From Cytophagaceae bacterium (GTDB lineage Bacteria; Bacteroidota; Bacteroidia; Cytophagales; Flexibacteraceae): 64,000 nucleotides of DNA. A program made the position numbers and the translations under genes. The stretch is from the NCBI GenBank assembly GCA_027490155.1, contig JAIXYP010000054.1, positions 42,492 through 106,491 of the forward strand. The letters run 5' to 3'. Within the stretch, counting starts at the first letter, position 1. Each line of letters starts with the position of its first letter. Below the pieces are notes generated by a model. That model was not told the origin of the DNA. It searched no databases and was given only the letters and a program-made list of their open reading frames with translations. Below, one piece after another: positions 36,521 to 46,849 of this stretch.

Positions 36521-37723
36521 ATGCTGACACGACTTACAAAAATGCTTATTGCTGGCGCATCCGTTGCCATTTTGGCTTATGGTGGTGCTGCTACTGCCCA
36601 AGATCTTGGGGCGGTCAAGTTCCAGACACCAGCCTATGACTTTGGCACCTTTAAGGAGGAGCTAGGTCCTCAGAAGCATCGTTTTAGTTTCACCAACACA
36701 GGCAAGGGTATCCTCAAGATCGACAAAGTGGTTGCTGGTTGCGGCTGCACCACGCCCGACTGGTCCCGGATCGACATCCAGCCAGGTAACACTGGCTATG
36801 TGGATGCTGAGTACAACCCAGCAGGTCGCCCTGGAAAGTTCGACAAATACCTGACTGTTTACGCCAAACTCGGCAAAAAGGCCGACGGAACCGATAAGGA
36901 CTCTACATTGACGCTTAACATAAAAGGGAACGTCATTGAGCGCGAAAAAACACCTGCTGATCTGTACCCAGACAAACTTGGTGCTTTTCGCTTGGCAAGC
37001 CGCAGCCTTTATATGGACAAGGTTACTCCTGGCAGCAAAAATGTCGTAACCAAAACCTTCAAGATCTACAATGACAGCGATGTAGATCAGACCCTAGAGC
37101 AAATCAATACAACTGCCTACCCACACCTCAAAATTACGATTGACCCGCTCGTTGTAAAGCCAAAGCAGACATCGACCATTAAGGTTGATTTCAACCCGGC
37201 CAATAAGTTAGAGTATGGCTTCAGCAACGACGCCGTCAAGCTCCTGACCAAGGACGACAAAACAGGAACAGACCTTTATGTAGCTGCCACTATGGAGGAC
37301 ACACCAAGGAAGCTGACCCCAGAGGAGGCCGCGAAGGCTCCTAAGTTGTCTTTTGACAAAAAAGAGCATGACTTTGGCGTTATAAATGACCATAGCGAAG
37401 TGAGTCACCTCTTCACGTTCACAAACACTGGTAAGGACAAACTTGTCATCAAAAAGACCAAAGCTAACTGCGGTTGTACTGCCTCGGAGCCAACCAAAAA
37501 AGTTTTGGCCCCTGGCGAAAGCAGCAGTATTAAGGTCACATTTAATAGCACTGGCAAACACGAGGGCGATAACCAACAAATGGTTACCATCTTCAGTAGC
37601 GACCCACAAGATCCTACACAGTATGTTACCATCAAGGCCAAGGTAGACAAGAAGGCACCAGATCAGCAACCTGTTTTGTCTGCACCGACCAACATGCTTA
37701 AGGCACAACCAGCCAAAAAGTAG
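36521..37723 (+). CDS. exported protein with two DUF1573 (ASPM-SPD-2-Hydin-like) domains
   Basis: After a signal peptide (cut near ATAQ, residue 26) there are two copies of the Ig-like DUF1573 domain. The first has VKFQTPAYDFGTFKEELGPQKHRFSFTNTGKGIL with AGCGCTTPDW; the second has HDFGVINDHSEVSHLFTFTNTGKDKL with ANCGCTASEP. A less typical sandwich domain lies between them. The CGCT motif is the family signature. Such proteins are abundant in the Bacteroidota periplasm and have no assigned function. The protein is rich in Lys and ends in a basic tail (QPAKK). Confidence 0.88.
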   Translation: MLTRLTKMLIAGASVAILAYGGAATAQDLGAVKFQTPAYDFGTFKEELGPQKHRFSFTNTGKGILKIDKVVAGCGCTTPDWSRIDIQPGNTGYVDAEYNPAGRPGKFDKYLTVYAKLGKKADGTDKDSTLTLNIKGNVIEREKTPADLYPDKLGAFRLASRSLYMDKVTPGSKNVVTKTFKIYNDSDVDQTLEQINTTAYPHLKITIDPLVVKPKQTSTIKVDFNPANKLEYGFSNDAVKLLTKDDKTGTDLYVAATMEDTPRKLTPEEAAKAPKLSFDKKEHDFGVINDHSEVSHLFTFTNTGKDKLVIKKTKANCGCTASEPTKKVLAPGESSSIKVTFNSTGKHEGDNQQMVTIFSSDPQDPTQYVTIKAKVDKKAPDQQPVLSAPTNMLKAQPAKK

Positions 37724-37836
37724 TTCGTTCGACACCTGAGCCGCAATAGCACTGGTGGGTTAGACGTTATCTCTTAGCAAAGTGTTTAGGTCGGTGCCTC
37801 TACGACCACGAGATAACAAATATTTAAAAGCCTGCT

Positions 37837-37844
37837 TATCTTTG
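37837..37844 (+). promoter_or_regulatory. -7 promoter element of the small Lys/Cys-rich gene
   Basis: TATCTTTG is an exact -7 match and predicts a leader of about 37 nt. No TTG is seen at N19, so the -33 part is weak. Confidence 0.5.
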
Positions 37845-37887
37845 TATCACTAGTATTGTTTCACCCTTAATCCCCCCTCAAGATATT

Positions 37888-38130
37888 ATGAACAAGTTCC
37901 TGATCGCGATCGCCCTTTTTGCATTTGTAGGTACTGGCATGGCTAGTGCATCCACCCTCGGCGACGACAAAAACAAGAAAGAATGTAGCGGCGAGAAAAA
38001 GGCCTGCTGCAAGAGCAAGAACAATGCTAAGGCATGCGGCGACAAGAAAGCCGATGACAAAGCATCAGCTAAAGAAGACGGCAAAACTGAGGCGAAAGCT
38101 GAAGTGAAGAAAGACGAGACCAAGAAGTAG
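37888..38130 (+). CDS. small exported Lys/Ala/Cys-rich protein
   Basis: The 80-residue product begins with a clear signal peptide (MNKFLIAIALFAFVGTGMASA). The mature part is extremely charged (KKECSGEKKACCKSKNNAKACGDKK), with four cysteines and about a third Lys. I know no family for it. A promoter box upstream and a strong terminator directly downstream support a real, independently transcribed gene. The cysteines could bind metal; the Lys-rich tail could bind polyanions or the cell surface. Both are guesses. Confidence 0.75.
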   Translation: MNKFLIAIALFAFVGTGMASASTLGDDKNKKECSGEKKACCKSKNNAKACGDKKADDKASAKEDGKTEAKAEVKKDETKK

Positions 38131-38154
38131 TTGCCACTATCTGGTCAAAAAAAG

Positions 38155-38185
38155 GAGCCCCACCCAACGGTGCGGCTCTTTTTTT
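38155..38185 (+). terminator. terminator after the small Lys/Cys-rich gene
   Basis: GAGCC (38155-38159) and CACC (38161-38164) pair with GGTG (38169-38172) and GGCTC (38174-38178) around a CAAC loop, followed by a run of T. Confidence 0.85.
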
Positions 38186-38394
38186 ATGCCCTATCCAGGA
38201 CTGAACACAGGCCAAGTATGCTAGGTATAGGTCGGTAACTTGTGCAAGCAAATCGGCTTAAGCTCAAGACGACATATCAGCCCATAAAGTTATTGCGCTT
38301 AACTTGCGCTACCATGTTTGTTGCCACAAGCTCGAATACGACAATTCTGATCTGTTTGGGTGTGAATACACTGGGTCTTTCAAAGGAATAAGCA

Positions 38395-39189
38395 ATGCAG
38401 CAATACCATCAACTCTTAGAACATATTTTACATACTGGGGTGCGTAAGTCGGACCGTACAGGAACAGGCACGATCAGTGTTTTTGGGTATCAGATGCGGT
38501 TTAACCTCGCTGACGGTTTCCCACTTCTTACTACCAAGAAGGTCCATCTTAAGTCTATCGTTCACGAGCTATTGTGGTTCCTGAAAGGATCGTCTAACAT
38601 TGCTTACCTTAAAGCCAATGGAGTTTCTATTTGGGACGAGTGGGCGGATCCTGAAGGTAACCTAGGTCCAGTTTATGGCACCCAATGGCGAAGCTGGCCA
38701 ACCCCAGACGGAGGACATATAGACCAGATTGCACAAGTAGTGCAACAGCTTCGGACCAATCCGGATTCAAGACGTATCATCGTCAGTGCATGGAATGTGG
38801 CAGAGATCAACCAGATGAAACTCCCACCATGCCATTTGATGTTCCAGTTTTACGTGGCTGATGGCAAACTAAGTTGCCAGCTTTACCAACGCAGTTCGGA
38901 TGTTTTCCTTGGCGTACCGTTCAATATAGCCTCCTACGCTCTTCTGACCCAGATGATAGCCCAAGTTACTGGCCTAGAGGCTGGTGAGTTCATCTGGACA
39001 AGTGGTGATACGCATATATACCTCAATCATCTTGACCAAGTCCAGACTCAGCTCGGTCGTGATTTCAGACCCCTGCCACAGCTAGTGCTCAATCCTGAGG
39101 TCAAAGAGCTTGATGACTTTACCTATGACGATATTAAAGTCATCAATTACGACCCTCATCCTGCCATCAAAGCTGTTGTTGCGGTTTAG
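38395..39189 (+). CDS. thyA: thymidylate synthase
   Basis: ThyA methylates dUMP to dTMP using methylene-tetrahydrofolate. The catalytic cysteine is in [12 protein letters not shown] (Cys146, the same number as in E. coli). The dUMP-binding arginines in DRTGTGT and [10 protein letters not shown] and the segment [19 protein letters not shown] are present. The 264-residue length is exactly that of the compact bacterial form. No dihydrofolate reductase gene adjoins it in this window. Confidence 0.98.
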   Translation: MQQYHQLLEHILHTGVRKSDRTGTGTISVFGYQMRFNLADGFPLLTTKKVHLKSIVHELLWFLKGSSNIAYLKANGVSIWDEWADPEGNLGPVYGTQWRSWPTPDGGHIDQIAQVVQQLRTNPDSRRIIVSAWNVAEINQMKLPPCHLMFQFYVADGKLSCQLYQRSSDVFLGVPFNIASYALLTQMIAQVTGLEAGEFIWTSGDTHIYLNHLDQVQTQLGRDFRPLPQLVLNPEVKELDDFTYDDIKVINYDPHPAIKAVVAV

Positions 39190-39276
39190 CTAAAGGCGCA
39201 CAACTTGACGGGCATCTTTGCCCCATTGCCTTATTTCTCCTATTCTTTGCCCTGCAATTAACCAGCCCTTGTCATA

Positions 39277-39813
39277 GTGAAGGACGACACGAAGGACCGC
39301 CCAACAGGCACTAACCGACGAACCAACAGACAGCGATTTACTGAATTTGCCAAGTACCTTGGCGTTGCTGGTGTAGGCTATAGTTTCAATGTTGGGTCCC
39401 GGATTATCTATTCCGAACAGTTTAAGTTTGGGTTTGCAACCTCCGTGACCTTGGCCTATGGTACAGGTATGGTCGTAGCCTTTGCCCTGACCAAATTATT
39501 TTTGTTCGACGCCAAAAACTCAGGCAACACCACCAAGGAGGCGATCAAGTTTGTAGTGGTATCCGCTGCAGCTTGGGCAGTGACCCTTTGTTTTGCATTG
39601 CTAGCCCTCCAGATTAATAACTACTATATTCAGGTCAACCCAGATGTGCACAACTGGGTCAAGACCAATATTGGTGCCCTAGGCTTTGCCTTCATCAACC
39701 GAGAGCTCGCATCTCATATTTTCGGCACCGGTTTCGGTTTTGTGACTAACTTTTTCGGTCATAAACTCATTACGTTCCGCAACACAGGCATAGCTGGTAA
39801 ATTTGGAAGGTAG
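39277..39813 (+). CDS. GtrA-like membrane protein
   Basis: This 178-residue protein has four predicted membrane segments and the GtrA layout: a basic N-terminus, FAKYLGVAGVGYSFNVGSRIIYS, VTLAYGTGMVVAFALTKLFLFDAK and a C-terminal GFGFVTNFFGHKLITFRN. GtrA proteins are thought to flip or carry lipid-linked sugars for cell-surface glycan changes. The start is a GTG at 39277; the first in-frame ATG would remove the first membrane helix. It lies 87 bp after thyA and may be co-transcribed. Confidence 0.8.
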   Translation: MKDDTKDRPTGTNRRTNRQRFTEFAKYLGVAGVGYSFNVGSRIIYSEQFKFGFATSVTLAYGTGMVVAFALTKLFLFDAKNSGNTTKEAIKFVVVSAAAWAVTLCFALLALQINNYYIQVNPDVHNWVKTNIGALGFAFINRELASHIFGTGFGFVTNFFGHKLITFRNTGIAGKFGR

Positions 39814-39878
39814 GTGCAAAGGTCATCGAGTTGCTATCTTACTTCAGCATCAACTATACCAAACTGAACCTAGTAATC

Positions 39879-42800
39879 CTACACTGCTTTTGGGCCTTTG
39901 TTTCTGCGTTCAGTATTAGGTGACGTAGACCGGTTTTCGGAAGCTGCGCCATCATTATGACTCTCACTACCTTGGTTTGTAGTGCCAGGTAGCCTGTCGT
40001 TATCATCTGTCGAGGCTGGTGGGCTTGGCTGAGCTACTGTTTTGGGTTTGTCAACGTCCTGCGGGGCGGATTGTTTAGCATTGGAATGCTGATTAGTTTG
40101 TCTGCTGCCATGGTCCACCTTACTTGTTTTGATGCTAGAGGTAGAACCAGTGTCTGACTTGCTAGGTTTGACCAAAGGGAGTGTTTTGATGTTACCGCTA
40201 TCCGGATCGCCATAGGCAGGAATTGGCATTCGGTCTAGCTTTGATGGTGAAAGTGGCATTACGGCTCTGGGCCGTGTAAATAGCTCCCGAATATGGTCAA
40301 AACTTTGGGTATGGATCACGGTAAAGCCAGATGTCGTTGTGTTCTGCTGCGAGCTGTTAAAGCCCTGTGCCACCAAAGCCGCATTGTTTCGGATAAAGGC
40401 TCTTAGCCTAAAGATCCCATCCTTACTCAGCATATACTCAACCTGCCAGTCACCAGCTATGCTAGCTGCTGTGGTTTGATTTTGGCTATTAGTAACTCCG
40501 CCACTACGGGCGATTCTGACCCTGCCTTCCCATAAGGTATAGGATAGGCGCAGTTGTAGGGCATTGAGTGCATTCTGGTCCCATCCGTTGACGTCTATAT
40601 CTACGCTGAAATTTTCGTCCACATTGCTCAATAGGCTACTTATCTGGTTGCTGAGCATCTCGCTAATAGTGGCACTGCTGCCACTTGCAAAAAGGTTGTC
40701 GCTGCTACCGCCCGCCACATTGTTCACTGGTAAAAAAGCCCTTACCAAGAACAAACTGAATACCTGCCTATTGAGCTCCTGTTCATCCGTCTGGATACGA
40801 CTTTCGAACGAGGTAACATCCGGGCTAATCGTAGTAGGGTAGTTGCGCTCAATCTCGATCCCGAAGACAATGTTTGGTTTCAACATGTCCCCAGTGATGT
40901 CCATGTTGACAGTAACTGGGTATTTACGTCGTAGCTCAGGTCGCTGAAGTGTGGCAGAGTCAAGAGAAAAGATGAGGGGCCTCAGGCTGGCATTAAGTGT
41001 ATGTTTGGCACTGATCTTCATCAATGCACCAGTAGGGCTACCCGTCCAGGTCAGGGTGCTCCCACGCTGCAGGTCAAACTTTTTGTTAACCGCATTCAGG
41101 AAGATAAAGTTGTAGGCCCCACGGCTTATGGTATAGTCGCCATACATCGTGAAGTCTCCTCGGGTATCAATGCTAAGCTTCAGTTTGCCTGCACCTTGGG
41201 CCTTGATGACTTCACCATTTTTGGCATTGAAGACAATGTCAATCTCTGCATCTGGAGTGATGTTAAGATTAAAGTCCATCGTGATCCCCTCTAGGTCCAT
41301 CTTGCGCTTTAGGCTATCAGCAACTTGCGAAAGTGGCTTCTGACTATCAGTGAACTGGATAAAGGTGAGCTTTTGGGATTCGCTGCTGCCTGTTTTGATC
41401 GGGATGTTGACCAATGTGTTTTTGTTGCTCGTGAGGTCTCCTCTTATATAAAGGTTGTCAAACTGACCACGCATCAGGAAAGGCCCAGAGGCAGAAACCG
41501 TCCCGTAGTACAACGGATTTTGCTCGGCTGTGGTGTTCATGACCTGGAAGTTGACTAGGTCTGCTTCGCACTCGATCCCGTACTGCTGAAAGTAATGGTG
41601 CGTAATCCGCATTTTGCGCATGTAGGCCTTTTGGTTGTAGGCATCGGTTAGTGCGGTATTGTCCAGACTGATTATGTTCTTATCGAATACAATGCGCTCG
41701 TTGTACCGATAGTTGGCATTGAGGTAATCGTACTTGAAAACCCCTCCTGATACTTGCAAAGCACCGACTACCACTAGTTTGTCAATAGCACCAGTAAGTG
41801 CCAGTTTGCCGGTGGCGGTCCCGCCCCAATTGCTCATGATGGATCCTAAAAAGGTTTCCATGACCTTGAGTGGCATCCCAGTGACGTTAGCTGTCATGTT
41901 GACGGGTGAGTCATTGGATGGCGCATAATAGCCGTCAAGCCGCAATAACCTAGCACCATCCCTAATAACATCTAAGTCCACATTGAGCCATTTGTTGGTA
42001 TTGTTCCAATAGCTAGACCCTTCGACGTTTCCTACCAAAAACTTATCCAACTGCAGGCTATCCACCTTAATGAAGCCATGGATGTCAGGGGTAGCCAAGG
42101 CAGCTCTAACTACGATATCGGCATTGGCTTTGCCTTTGATTGGCTTGCCAATAATGCTAGTCAGGATATTGAGGTCAAGCTCTTTGACTTTGACCATTAG
42201 CGAATCTGATTGCCGGCTTCCGATACGTCCTTTAGCATAAATGTCCTGAATGCTGTTCCCCATCCTGAACTGATCAATCAAAATGCCATCAGCATAATAG
42301 ATGCTCATTTTGTTTTCGGCGTCAAGGCGCCAATCTTCATCCATGAGATGCAATGACGACTCGCCAAAGGTGATTGTGTATCGATCCTCATAGAAACTAA
42401 GCATACCACCAAGGCCTAGTTTGTTTGCCGTGGTATAGATGCTGCCGTTTGGTTGACTCTGATCCACATGACTCCTGAAGCCTAATTTTTCGTTGTTCCA
42501 CTCTACGTCTAACAACAGGTTATTGGTAGGGTTGAGGCCGAACAAAGACTGGTTACCACTGCTTAGGTGTGCACTAGCCAAGATGTTGGAGCTAGTACGG
42601 GATTTAGAACTATTGACGTCTAATGTAATCTGTTGAATGAGATTTTTGCCAACAGATAATGAGTCGATCTCGGTATTGAGCAATAGGACGCCATTCCCGC
42701 CACTAGTATATGACCCATTCAGGATGGTGTTATTGCTCAGCAGGACATCTGGAGCATACATGCCCAAAACTGGTTTTGGGTCCTTGATATCAACCTTAAT

Positions 42801-44867
42801 GGTTAGGCTATAAGGGTTGATCTTGAGGCTCTTTTTGGCATAATAGCTGCGCTGTTGGGCTGGGTTCTGATCGAAGAACATCTTATACTCTTTGCCTAGC
42901 GCGGTGACATCTGCCACCAGTTTGCTAAGTTGATAGTCGCCCACTAGGCTCATGTCAGCCCAATCACTCTCAAGCTCCAATACCTGGTTAGCATCCTGCC
43001 AGTACTTCCGGATAGCGACTTCGCTGAGGTTGATTTTGCGGTTACGGACAACGGCCTCTAGGTTGTTTGCCTTAATAATGCCGCGCATTGCATTAGGCTC
43101 TAGCCCTAGGATGTCGGTACTGAACTGGCCTGACAGATGGGTGATATCTGACAAGAGGTTGAACTTAGCAAAGTTGGCATGTTTCAGGTTTAGCTCAACC
43201 TTAACTACTTCTGGCTTATGGCCCAACTCGACGCGCCCCTTGACACTGCCATCCAGATTGGGATCATGGACTGAAAGTAAACCATTGAAGGTCTGGTTTA
43301 GGAATTGACCATCCACCTTGATTCCCTTTACACTGTAGCCATTAAGACCAAATTGGTCAGCTTTACCCTTCAGTGCAAGGTTTAGAGATTTCTGGGTAAA
43401 TCCTCGTCCATCAAAATCGGTATTGACATCGGCCAGCTGCAGCAACTTGGGTTGATCGATCAGTTTGCCCACATCAAAGTCCTTCGTCACGATATGGCCT
43501 AGGTAAGTCGTTTGACCTTTATCTGGCTTAATATGCATTGCCAGGTTGGTCGTGACCATCCCGATGCTAGTCTGTGCATCTGCAAAAAGTTTGAAATTCG
43601 TGGGCGTACCTTGGTAGTAGCCTGTAAAGGCCATTTTGCCAAGCGTGTTAACCATCTTTTGGCTACCTGTATCAAGGTATCTGCTGATGTCCGTCAGGAC
43701 CAAATCACTCTTTTTAATGTTGACTTCAAGCCGGGTGGTATCCCAGTTTGGCAAACCTCTCATCGCGACCGAGCCTTGCAGCATGCTGCCTTGACCAAAT
43801 CCAGCCGAAAGTTGCTTGATTTTGAAGTTATTAATGTAGCCACTGAATCGGGACTTGATCCAGAAGCGTTCTTTAAGTTTCGGCAGATCGGGTGCGAACG
43901 CTCGCAGGTCGTCAAAGTCAACATAGCTAGTGTCGAGGTTGGCCACCAATAATATGCTATCGTTGAAATACTTAAACATCGACCAGTTGCGAAACTTGAA
44001 AGCTAGACTACGTTTGATATGGGTCCCTTTCCCGATATGGGCATCTAGTCTGTCAAGGCGCATATAGGTGCTATCCATACCTAAATAACCGGACAACTTC
44101 TTTATTTCTAGCTTGCTATATCGCTCATGTGCGGCTAAGCTCTTGACATTAAAGCCGATGAATTTGCCTTTGAGATAAAAGTCCTCGACCGTAATGTTGA
44201 TATCCTGAAACTCCTCGTGCAGGTAATCGAAACCGTATCTTATTGTATCCCGACTGGGGTCAGAATAAATAAGATTGCTGTGCTCGATGACAACGTTTTG
44301 GATCGTGAACGCTGGCGGGTCAGGATTATAGGGGTCCGTTGGTTTGGTTACAGCAGCCAATATGGCGTCGCTGAACTGATTGATGTTGAATACTTGATCC
44401 TTATCTTGGTACAACATCTGGACGGATGCCTCATCTAAATAGGCCGCCCTCACCTTGATGGTATGGTTTAGTAAGGAAGGTATGTCAAACCGCACCCTTA
44501 GGTCCCGGACAGCGATCATAGGGTGCCCCAAACGATCATTAATGTGCACATCCTTCATTACGATCGTGTCTAACCATGAGATATAGACATAGCCAACGTT
44601 AACATCAAAATTGATGGCATTGGTCACGATCTCGTTCATTGTAGCCACAAGTCGTCGTTGGACTGATGGTATATGGATAGCCAGCGCAATCAATGATACG
44701 CATAACAGTGTGGCACCTACCAACACACCAATCGTCTTCCCGATTCCGCGGACTAACCTCAGCCAAAATGGTCGCCTTCGGGATGGCACAGTCGTACCCT
44801 CCGAATTTGGGTTCGTTGGCTGCCCTCCTGTTGGCTCGTCGAGGCTATTTGTGGATGGATGATCCAA
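39879..44867 (-). CDS. tamB: TamB-like translocation and assembly module protein
   Basis: The 1662-residue protein has a Pro/Ser/Asn-rich cytoplasmic N-terminus, one membrane anchor (about 40-62), then a very long beta-rich AsmA/TamB body and the conserved TamB C-terminal domain (about 1100-1500, including GRVRIARSGG). A low-complexity tail rich in Ser, Thr, Pro and Asn follows. TamB-family proteins bridge the periplasm as lipid-carrying grooves and help assemble outer-membrane proteins. In Bacteroidota the partner TamA-like barrel is usually encoded nearby; none is seen here. The tail after about residue 1525 looks disordered and is an addition relative to the E. coli protein. Confidence 0.88.
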   Translation of the reverse strand: MDHPSTNSLDEPTGGQPTNPNSEGTTVPSRRRPFWLRLVRGIGKTIGVLVGATLLCVSLIALAIHIPSVQRRLVATMNEIVTNAINFDVNVGYVYISWLDTIVMKDVHINDRLGHPMIAVRDLRVRFDIPSLLNHTIKVRAAYLDEASVQMLYQDKDQVFNINQFSDAILAAVTKPTDPYNPDPPAFTIQNVVIEHSNLIYSDPSRDTIRYGFDYLHEEFQDINITVEDFYLKGKFIGFNVKSLAAHERYSKLEIKKLSGYLGMDSTYMRLDRLDAHIGKGTHIKRSLAFKFRNWSMFKYFNDSILLVANLDTSYVDFDDLRAFAPDLPKLKERFWIKSRFSGYINNFKIKQLSAGFGQGSMLQGSVAMRGLPNWDTTRLEVNIKKSDLVLTDISRYLDTGSQKMVNTLGKMAFTGYYQGTPTNFKLFADAQTSIGMVTTNLAMHIKPDKGQTTYLGHIVTKDFDVGKLIDQPKLLQLADVNTDFDGRGFTQKSLNLALKGKADQFGLNGYSVKGIKVDGQFLNQTFNGLLSVHDPNLDGSVKGRVELGHKPEVVKVELNLKHANFAKFNLLSDITHLSGQFSTDILGLEPNAMRGIIKANNLEAVVRNRKINLSEVAIRKYWQDANQVLELESDWADMSLVGDYQLSKLVADVTALGKEYKMFFDQNPAQQRSYYAKKSLKINPYSLTIKVDIKDPKPVLGMYAPDVLLSNNTILNGSYTSGGNGVLLLNTEIDSLSVGKNLIQQITLDVNSSKSRTSSNILASAHLSSGNQSLFGLNPTNNLLLDVEWNNEKLGFRSHVDQSQPNGSIYTTANKLGLGGMLSFYEDRYTITFGESSLHLMDEDWRLDAENKMSIYYADGILIDQFRMGNSIQDIYAKGRIGSRQSDSLMVKVKELDLNILTSIIGKPIKGKANADIVVRAALATPDIHGFIKVDSLQLDKFLVGNVEGSSYWNNTNKWLNVDLDVIRDGARLLRLDGYYAPSNDSPVNMTANVTGMPLKVMETFLGSIMSNWGGTATGKLALTGAIDKLVVVGALQVSGGVFKYDYLNANYRYNERIVFDKNIISLDNTALTDAYNQKAYMRKMRITHHYFQQYGIECEADLVNFQVMNTTAEQNPLYYGTVSASGPFLMRGQFDNLYIRGDLTSNKNTLVNIPIKTGSSESQKLTFIQFTDSQKPLSQVADSLKRKMDLEGITMDFNLNITPDAEIDIVFNAKNGEVIKAQGAGKLKLSIDTRGDFTMYGDYTISRGAYNFIFLNAVNKKFDLQRGSTLTWTGSPTGALMKISAKHTLNASLRPLIFSLDSATLQRPELRRKYPVTVNMDITGDMLKPNIVFGIEIERNYPTTISPDVTSFESRIQTDEQELNRQVFSLFLVRAFLPVNNVAGGSSDNLFASGSSATISEMLSNQISSLLSNVDENFSVDIDVNGWDQNALNALQLRLSYTLWEGRVRIARSGGVTNSQNQTTAASIAGDWQVEYMLSKDGIFRLRAFIRNNAALVAQGFNSSQQNTTTSGFTVIHTQSFDHIRELFTRPRAVMPLSPSKLDRMPIPAYGDPDSGNIKTLPLVKPSKSDTGSTSSIKTSKVDHGSRQTNQHSNAKQSAPQDVDKPKTVAQPSPPASTDDNDRLPGTTNQGSESHNDGAASENRSTSPNTERRNKGPKAV

Positions 44868-45061
44868 ATTGTGTTTGCTAATGAAAACTAATGGCCGACT
44901 CCTGAAGGTGCTGTTGCAACTGAAGACAGCGGCTTAGGCAATGGGAGGGGGGTATAAATCCCACCTTTGGCATTGGGGCAAAGGACATACCAAAGATGGG
45001 GTTGTCAACAGCATTAACGCAGTGTAAGGCCGATAAAGTACGACCTTATGGCCCTAGTTTA

Positions 45062-45087
45062 GGTCAATAGAATAATCTATTGAGACC
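45062..45087 (-). terminator. hairpin downstream of glyS, possible terminator
   Basis: GGTC and AATAG pair with CTATT and GACC (45062-45087) around AATAAT, 30 bp past the glyS stop. No good T-run follows on the minus strand. The rest of 44868-45117, upstream of tamB, shows no gene. Confidence 0.4.
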
Positions 45088-45117
45088 ATCTGCAGGTATC
45101 AAATGGCTAATCCAGAT

Positions 45118-46596
45118 CTAAAGTTGCTCAAAGATTCGTTTAAACGAGGTGGCATAGGTTATTCTCCCTACGAGCTCGTCAGCTGGCACGCGTTCTTGCT
45201 CCATGGTGTCCCGATGCCGAATTGTGACGGTATTATCCTCTAGTGTTTGGTGGTCGATCGTGATACAGAAAGGCGTTCCGATTAGGTCCTGACGGGTATA
45301 GCGTTTGCCCATGCTATCCTTTTCCTCGTAAATGGTCGGGACATCAAACCGCAGCTGGTTGAAGATCTCCTGTGCTTTTTCGGGAAGGCCATCTTTTTTG
45401 GTTACAGGCAGGATTGCAGCCTTCACTGGGGCAATTGCTGGATGGAGTTTGAGGTAGGTGCGCTTTTTCTCAACACCTTCTTCGACTGTGGTCTGCTCGG
45501 TATATGCGTTACAAAGGACGGCCAAGAACAGACGGTCAGCTCCTACAGATGTTTCAACAACGTATGGAATATAGTTCTGGTTGATCTCAGGGTCGAAGTA
45601 CTGCATCTTTTTCTTGCTCAGCTCTTGGTGGCTGGTAAGGTCAAAGTCGGTACGGGAGTGGATGCCTTCCATCTCTTTGAAGCCAAACGGAAACTCGAAC
45701 TCAATATCAACGGCGGCGTTGGCATAGTGCGCTAGCTTTTCGTGGATATGGAACTTGAGTTTGCTAGCTGGGAGACCGATTGCTTGGTGCCACTTGAGCC
45801 TTGCGTCGCGCCATTTTTCGTACCACTCCATCTCGGTGCCAGGCCGTACAAAAAACTGCATCTCCATCTGTTCAAACTCCCGCATTCGGAAGATGAACTG
45901 ACGGGCAACAATCTCGTTGCGGAATGCCTTGCCGATCTGGGCAATTCCAAACGGGATCTTCATCCTGCCTGACTTATAAACGTTCAGGAAGTTGACAAAA
46001 ATTCCTTGTGCAGTTTCTGGCCTTAGGTAGATTGTAGCGCTATCCTCAGCAACAGACCCTATCTGTGTGCTGAACATGAGGTTGAACTGTCGCACCTCTG
46101 TCCAGTTGTCGGTGCCACTAATTGGGCATTTGATTCCTTCGCTGATGATGAGCTGTCGTACGCCATCAAGATCTTCGGCACCTAATAAAGCTGCCATTTG
46201 GTATAGCAAGGCCTGACCCTTGTCCGGATCCCCGGCTGCGGCGTATTGCTCAGCCTTGGCTTCTAGCAACTGGTCGGCACGATATCGCTTTTTGCTATCA
46301 CGGTTGTCAATCATTGGGTCGTTAAACGAGTCCACGTGGCCCGATGCCTTCCATGTTAGCGGGTGCATGAAGATCGCCGCATCAATACCGACCACATTAG
46401 GGTGCAGTTGAGTCATGCTGCGCCACCAAAGTTGCTTCAGGTTGTTCTTGAGCTCTACACCCATCTGGCCGTAGTCATAGACTGCTGCTAGGCCATCATA
46501 AATTTCGCTCGAAGGGAAAACGAAGCCATACTCTTTGGCATGGGCGATGATATCTTTCAAATTGCCAGGCTCGGCAGGGGCATTTGGTTTTGCCAT
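45118..46596 (-). CDS. glyS: glycyl-tRNA synthetase, alpha2 type
   Basis: This class II synthetase charges tRNA-Gly. It is the dimeric form found in eukaryotes, archaea and many bacteria, not the alpha2beta2 form of E. coli. Seen are the motif 1 region (SSEIYDGLAAVYDYGQMGVELKNNL), motif 2 (GKAFRNEI...FIFRMREFEQMEMQFFV), motif 3 (VETSVGADRLFLAVLCNAY) and a C-terminal anticodon-binding domain (LPVTKKDGLPEKAQEIFNQL). The ATG at 46596 gives 492 residues. The longer frame from 46668 overlaps the predicted promoter, so I reject it. Confidence 0.97.
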   Translation of the reverse strand: MAKPNAPAEPGNLKDIIAHAKEYGFVFPSSEIYDGLAAVYDYGQMGVELKNNLKQLWWRSMTQLHPNVVGIDAAIFMHPLTWKASGHVDSFNDPMIDNRDSKKRYRADQLLEAKAEQYAAAGDPDKGQALLYQMAALLGAEDLDGVRQLIISEGIKCPISGTDNWTEVRQFNLMFSTQIGSVAEDSATIYLRPETAQGIFVNFLNVYKSGRMKIPFGIAQIGKAFRNEIVARQFIFRMREFEQMEMQFFVRPGTEMEWYEKWRDARLKWHQAIGLPASKLKFHIHEKLAHYANAAVDIEFEFPFGFKEMEGIHSRTDFDLTSHQELSKKKMQYFDPEINQNYIPYVVETSVGADRLFLAVLCNAYTEQTTVEEGVEKKRTYLKLHPAIAPVKAAILPVTKKDGLPEKAQEIFNQLRFDVPTIYEEKDSMGKRYTRQDLIGTPFCITIDHQTLEDNTVTIRHRDTMEQERVPADELVGRITYATSFKRIFEQL

Positions 46597-46614
46597 AATG
46601 TTGCTTGATTGTTG

Positions 46615-46622
46615 CAAATATA
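46615..46622 (-). promoter_or_regulatory. -7 element of the glyS promoter
   Basis: TATATTTG on the minus strand fits the consensus and predicts a start of transcription about 12 nt before the ATG at 46596. No good TTG is seen at the -33 distance. Confidence 0.5.
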
Positions 46623-46849
46623 ACCATTGAGGCCTCATTTTGCGGGTCTGAGTGCTAGTTTTTGCCATCCAAAGTTGCCCTTTCTGAGTCTAGCTTCTTG
46701 CCTATTCTAGATTATGGCATGTGCTAATCCCTCAAACAAGGCACTATATTTGACTGTCTTGCACATCTAGCAAGAGGTAGGTAGCTAGTTTGCCAAAAAA
46801 ATGGCATACTTTTCTAGCCCACATTCTCTGTTATCTAGCCACTATCAGC

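Noticed and set aside
45029..45054. GGCC-ATAA inverted repeat upstream of tamB
   Set aside because: Imperfect, short, and without a nearby promoter box; not enough to call an operator.
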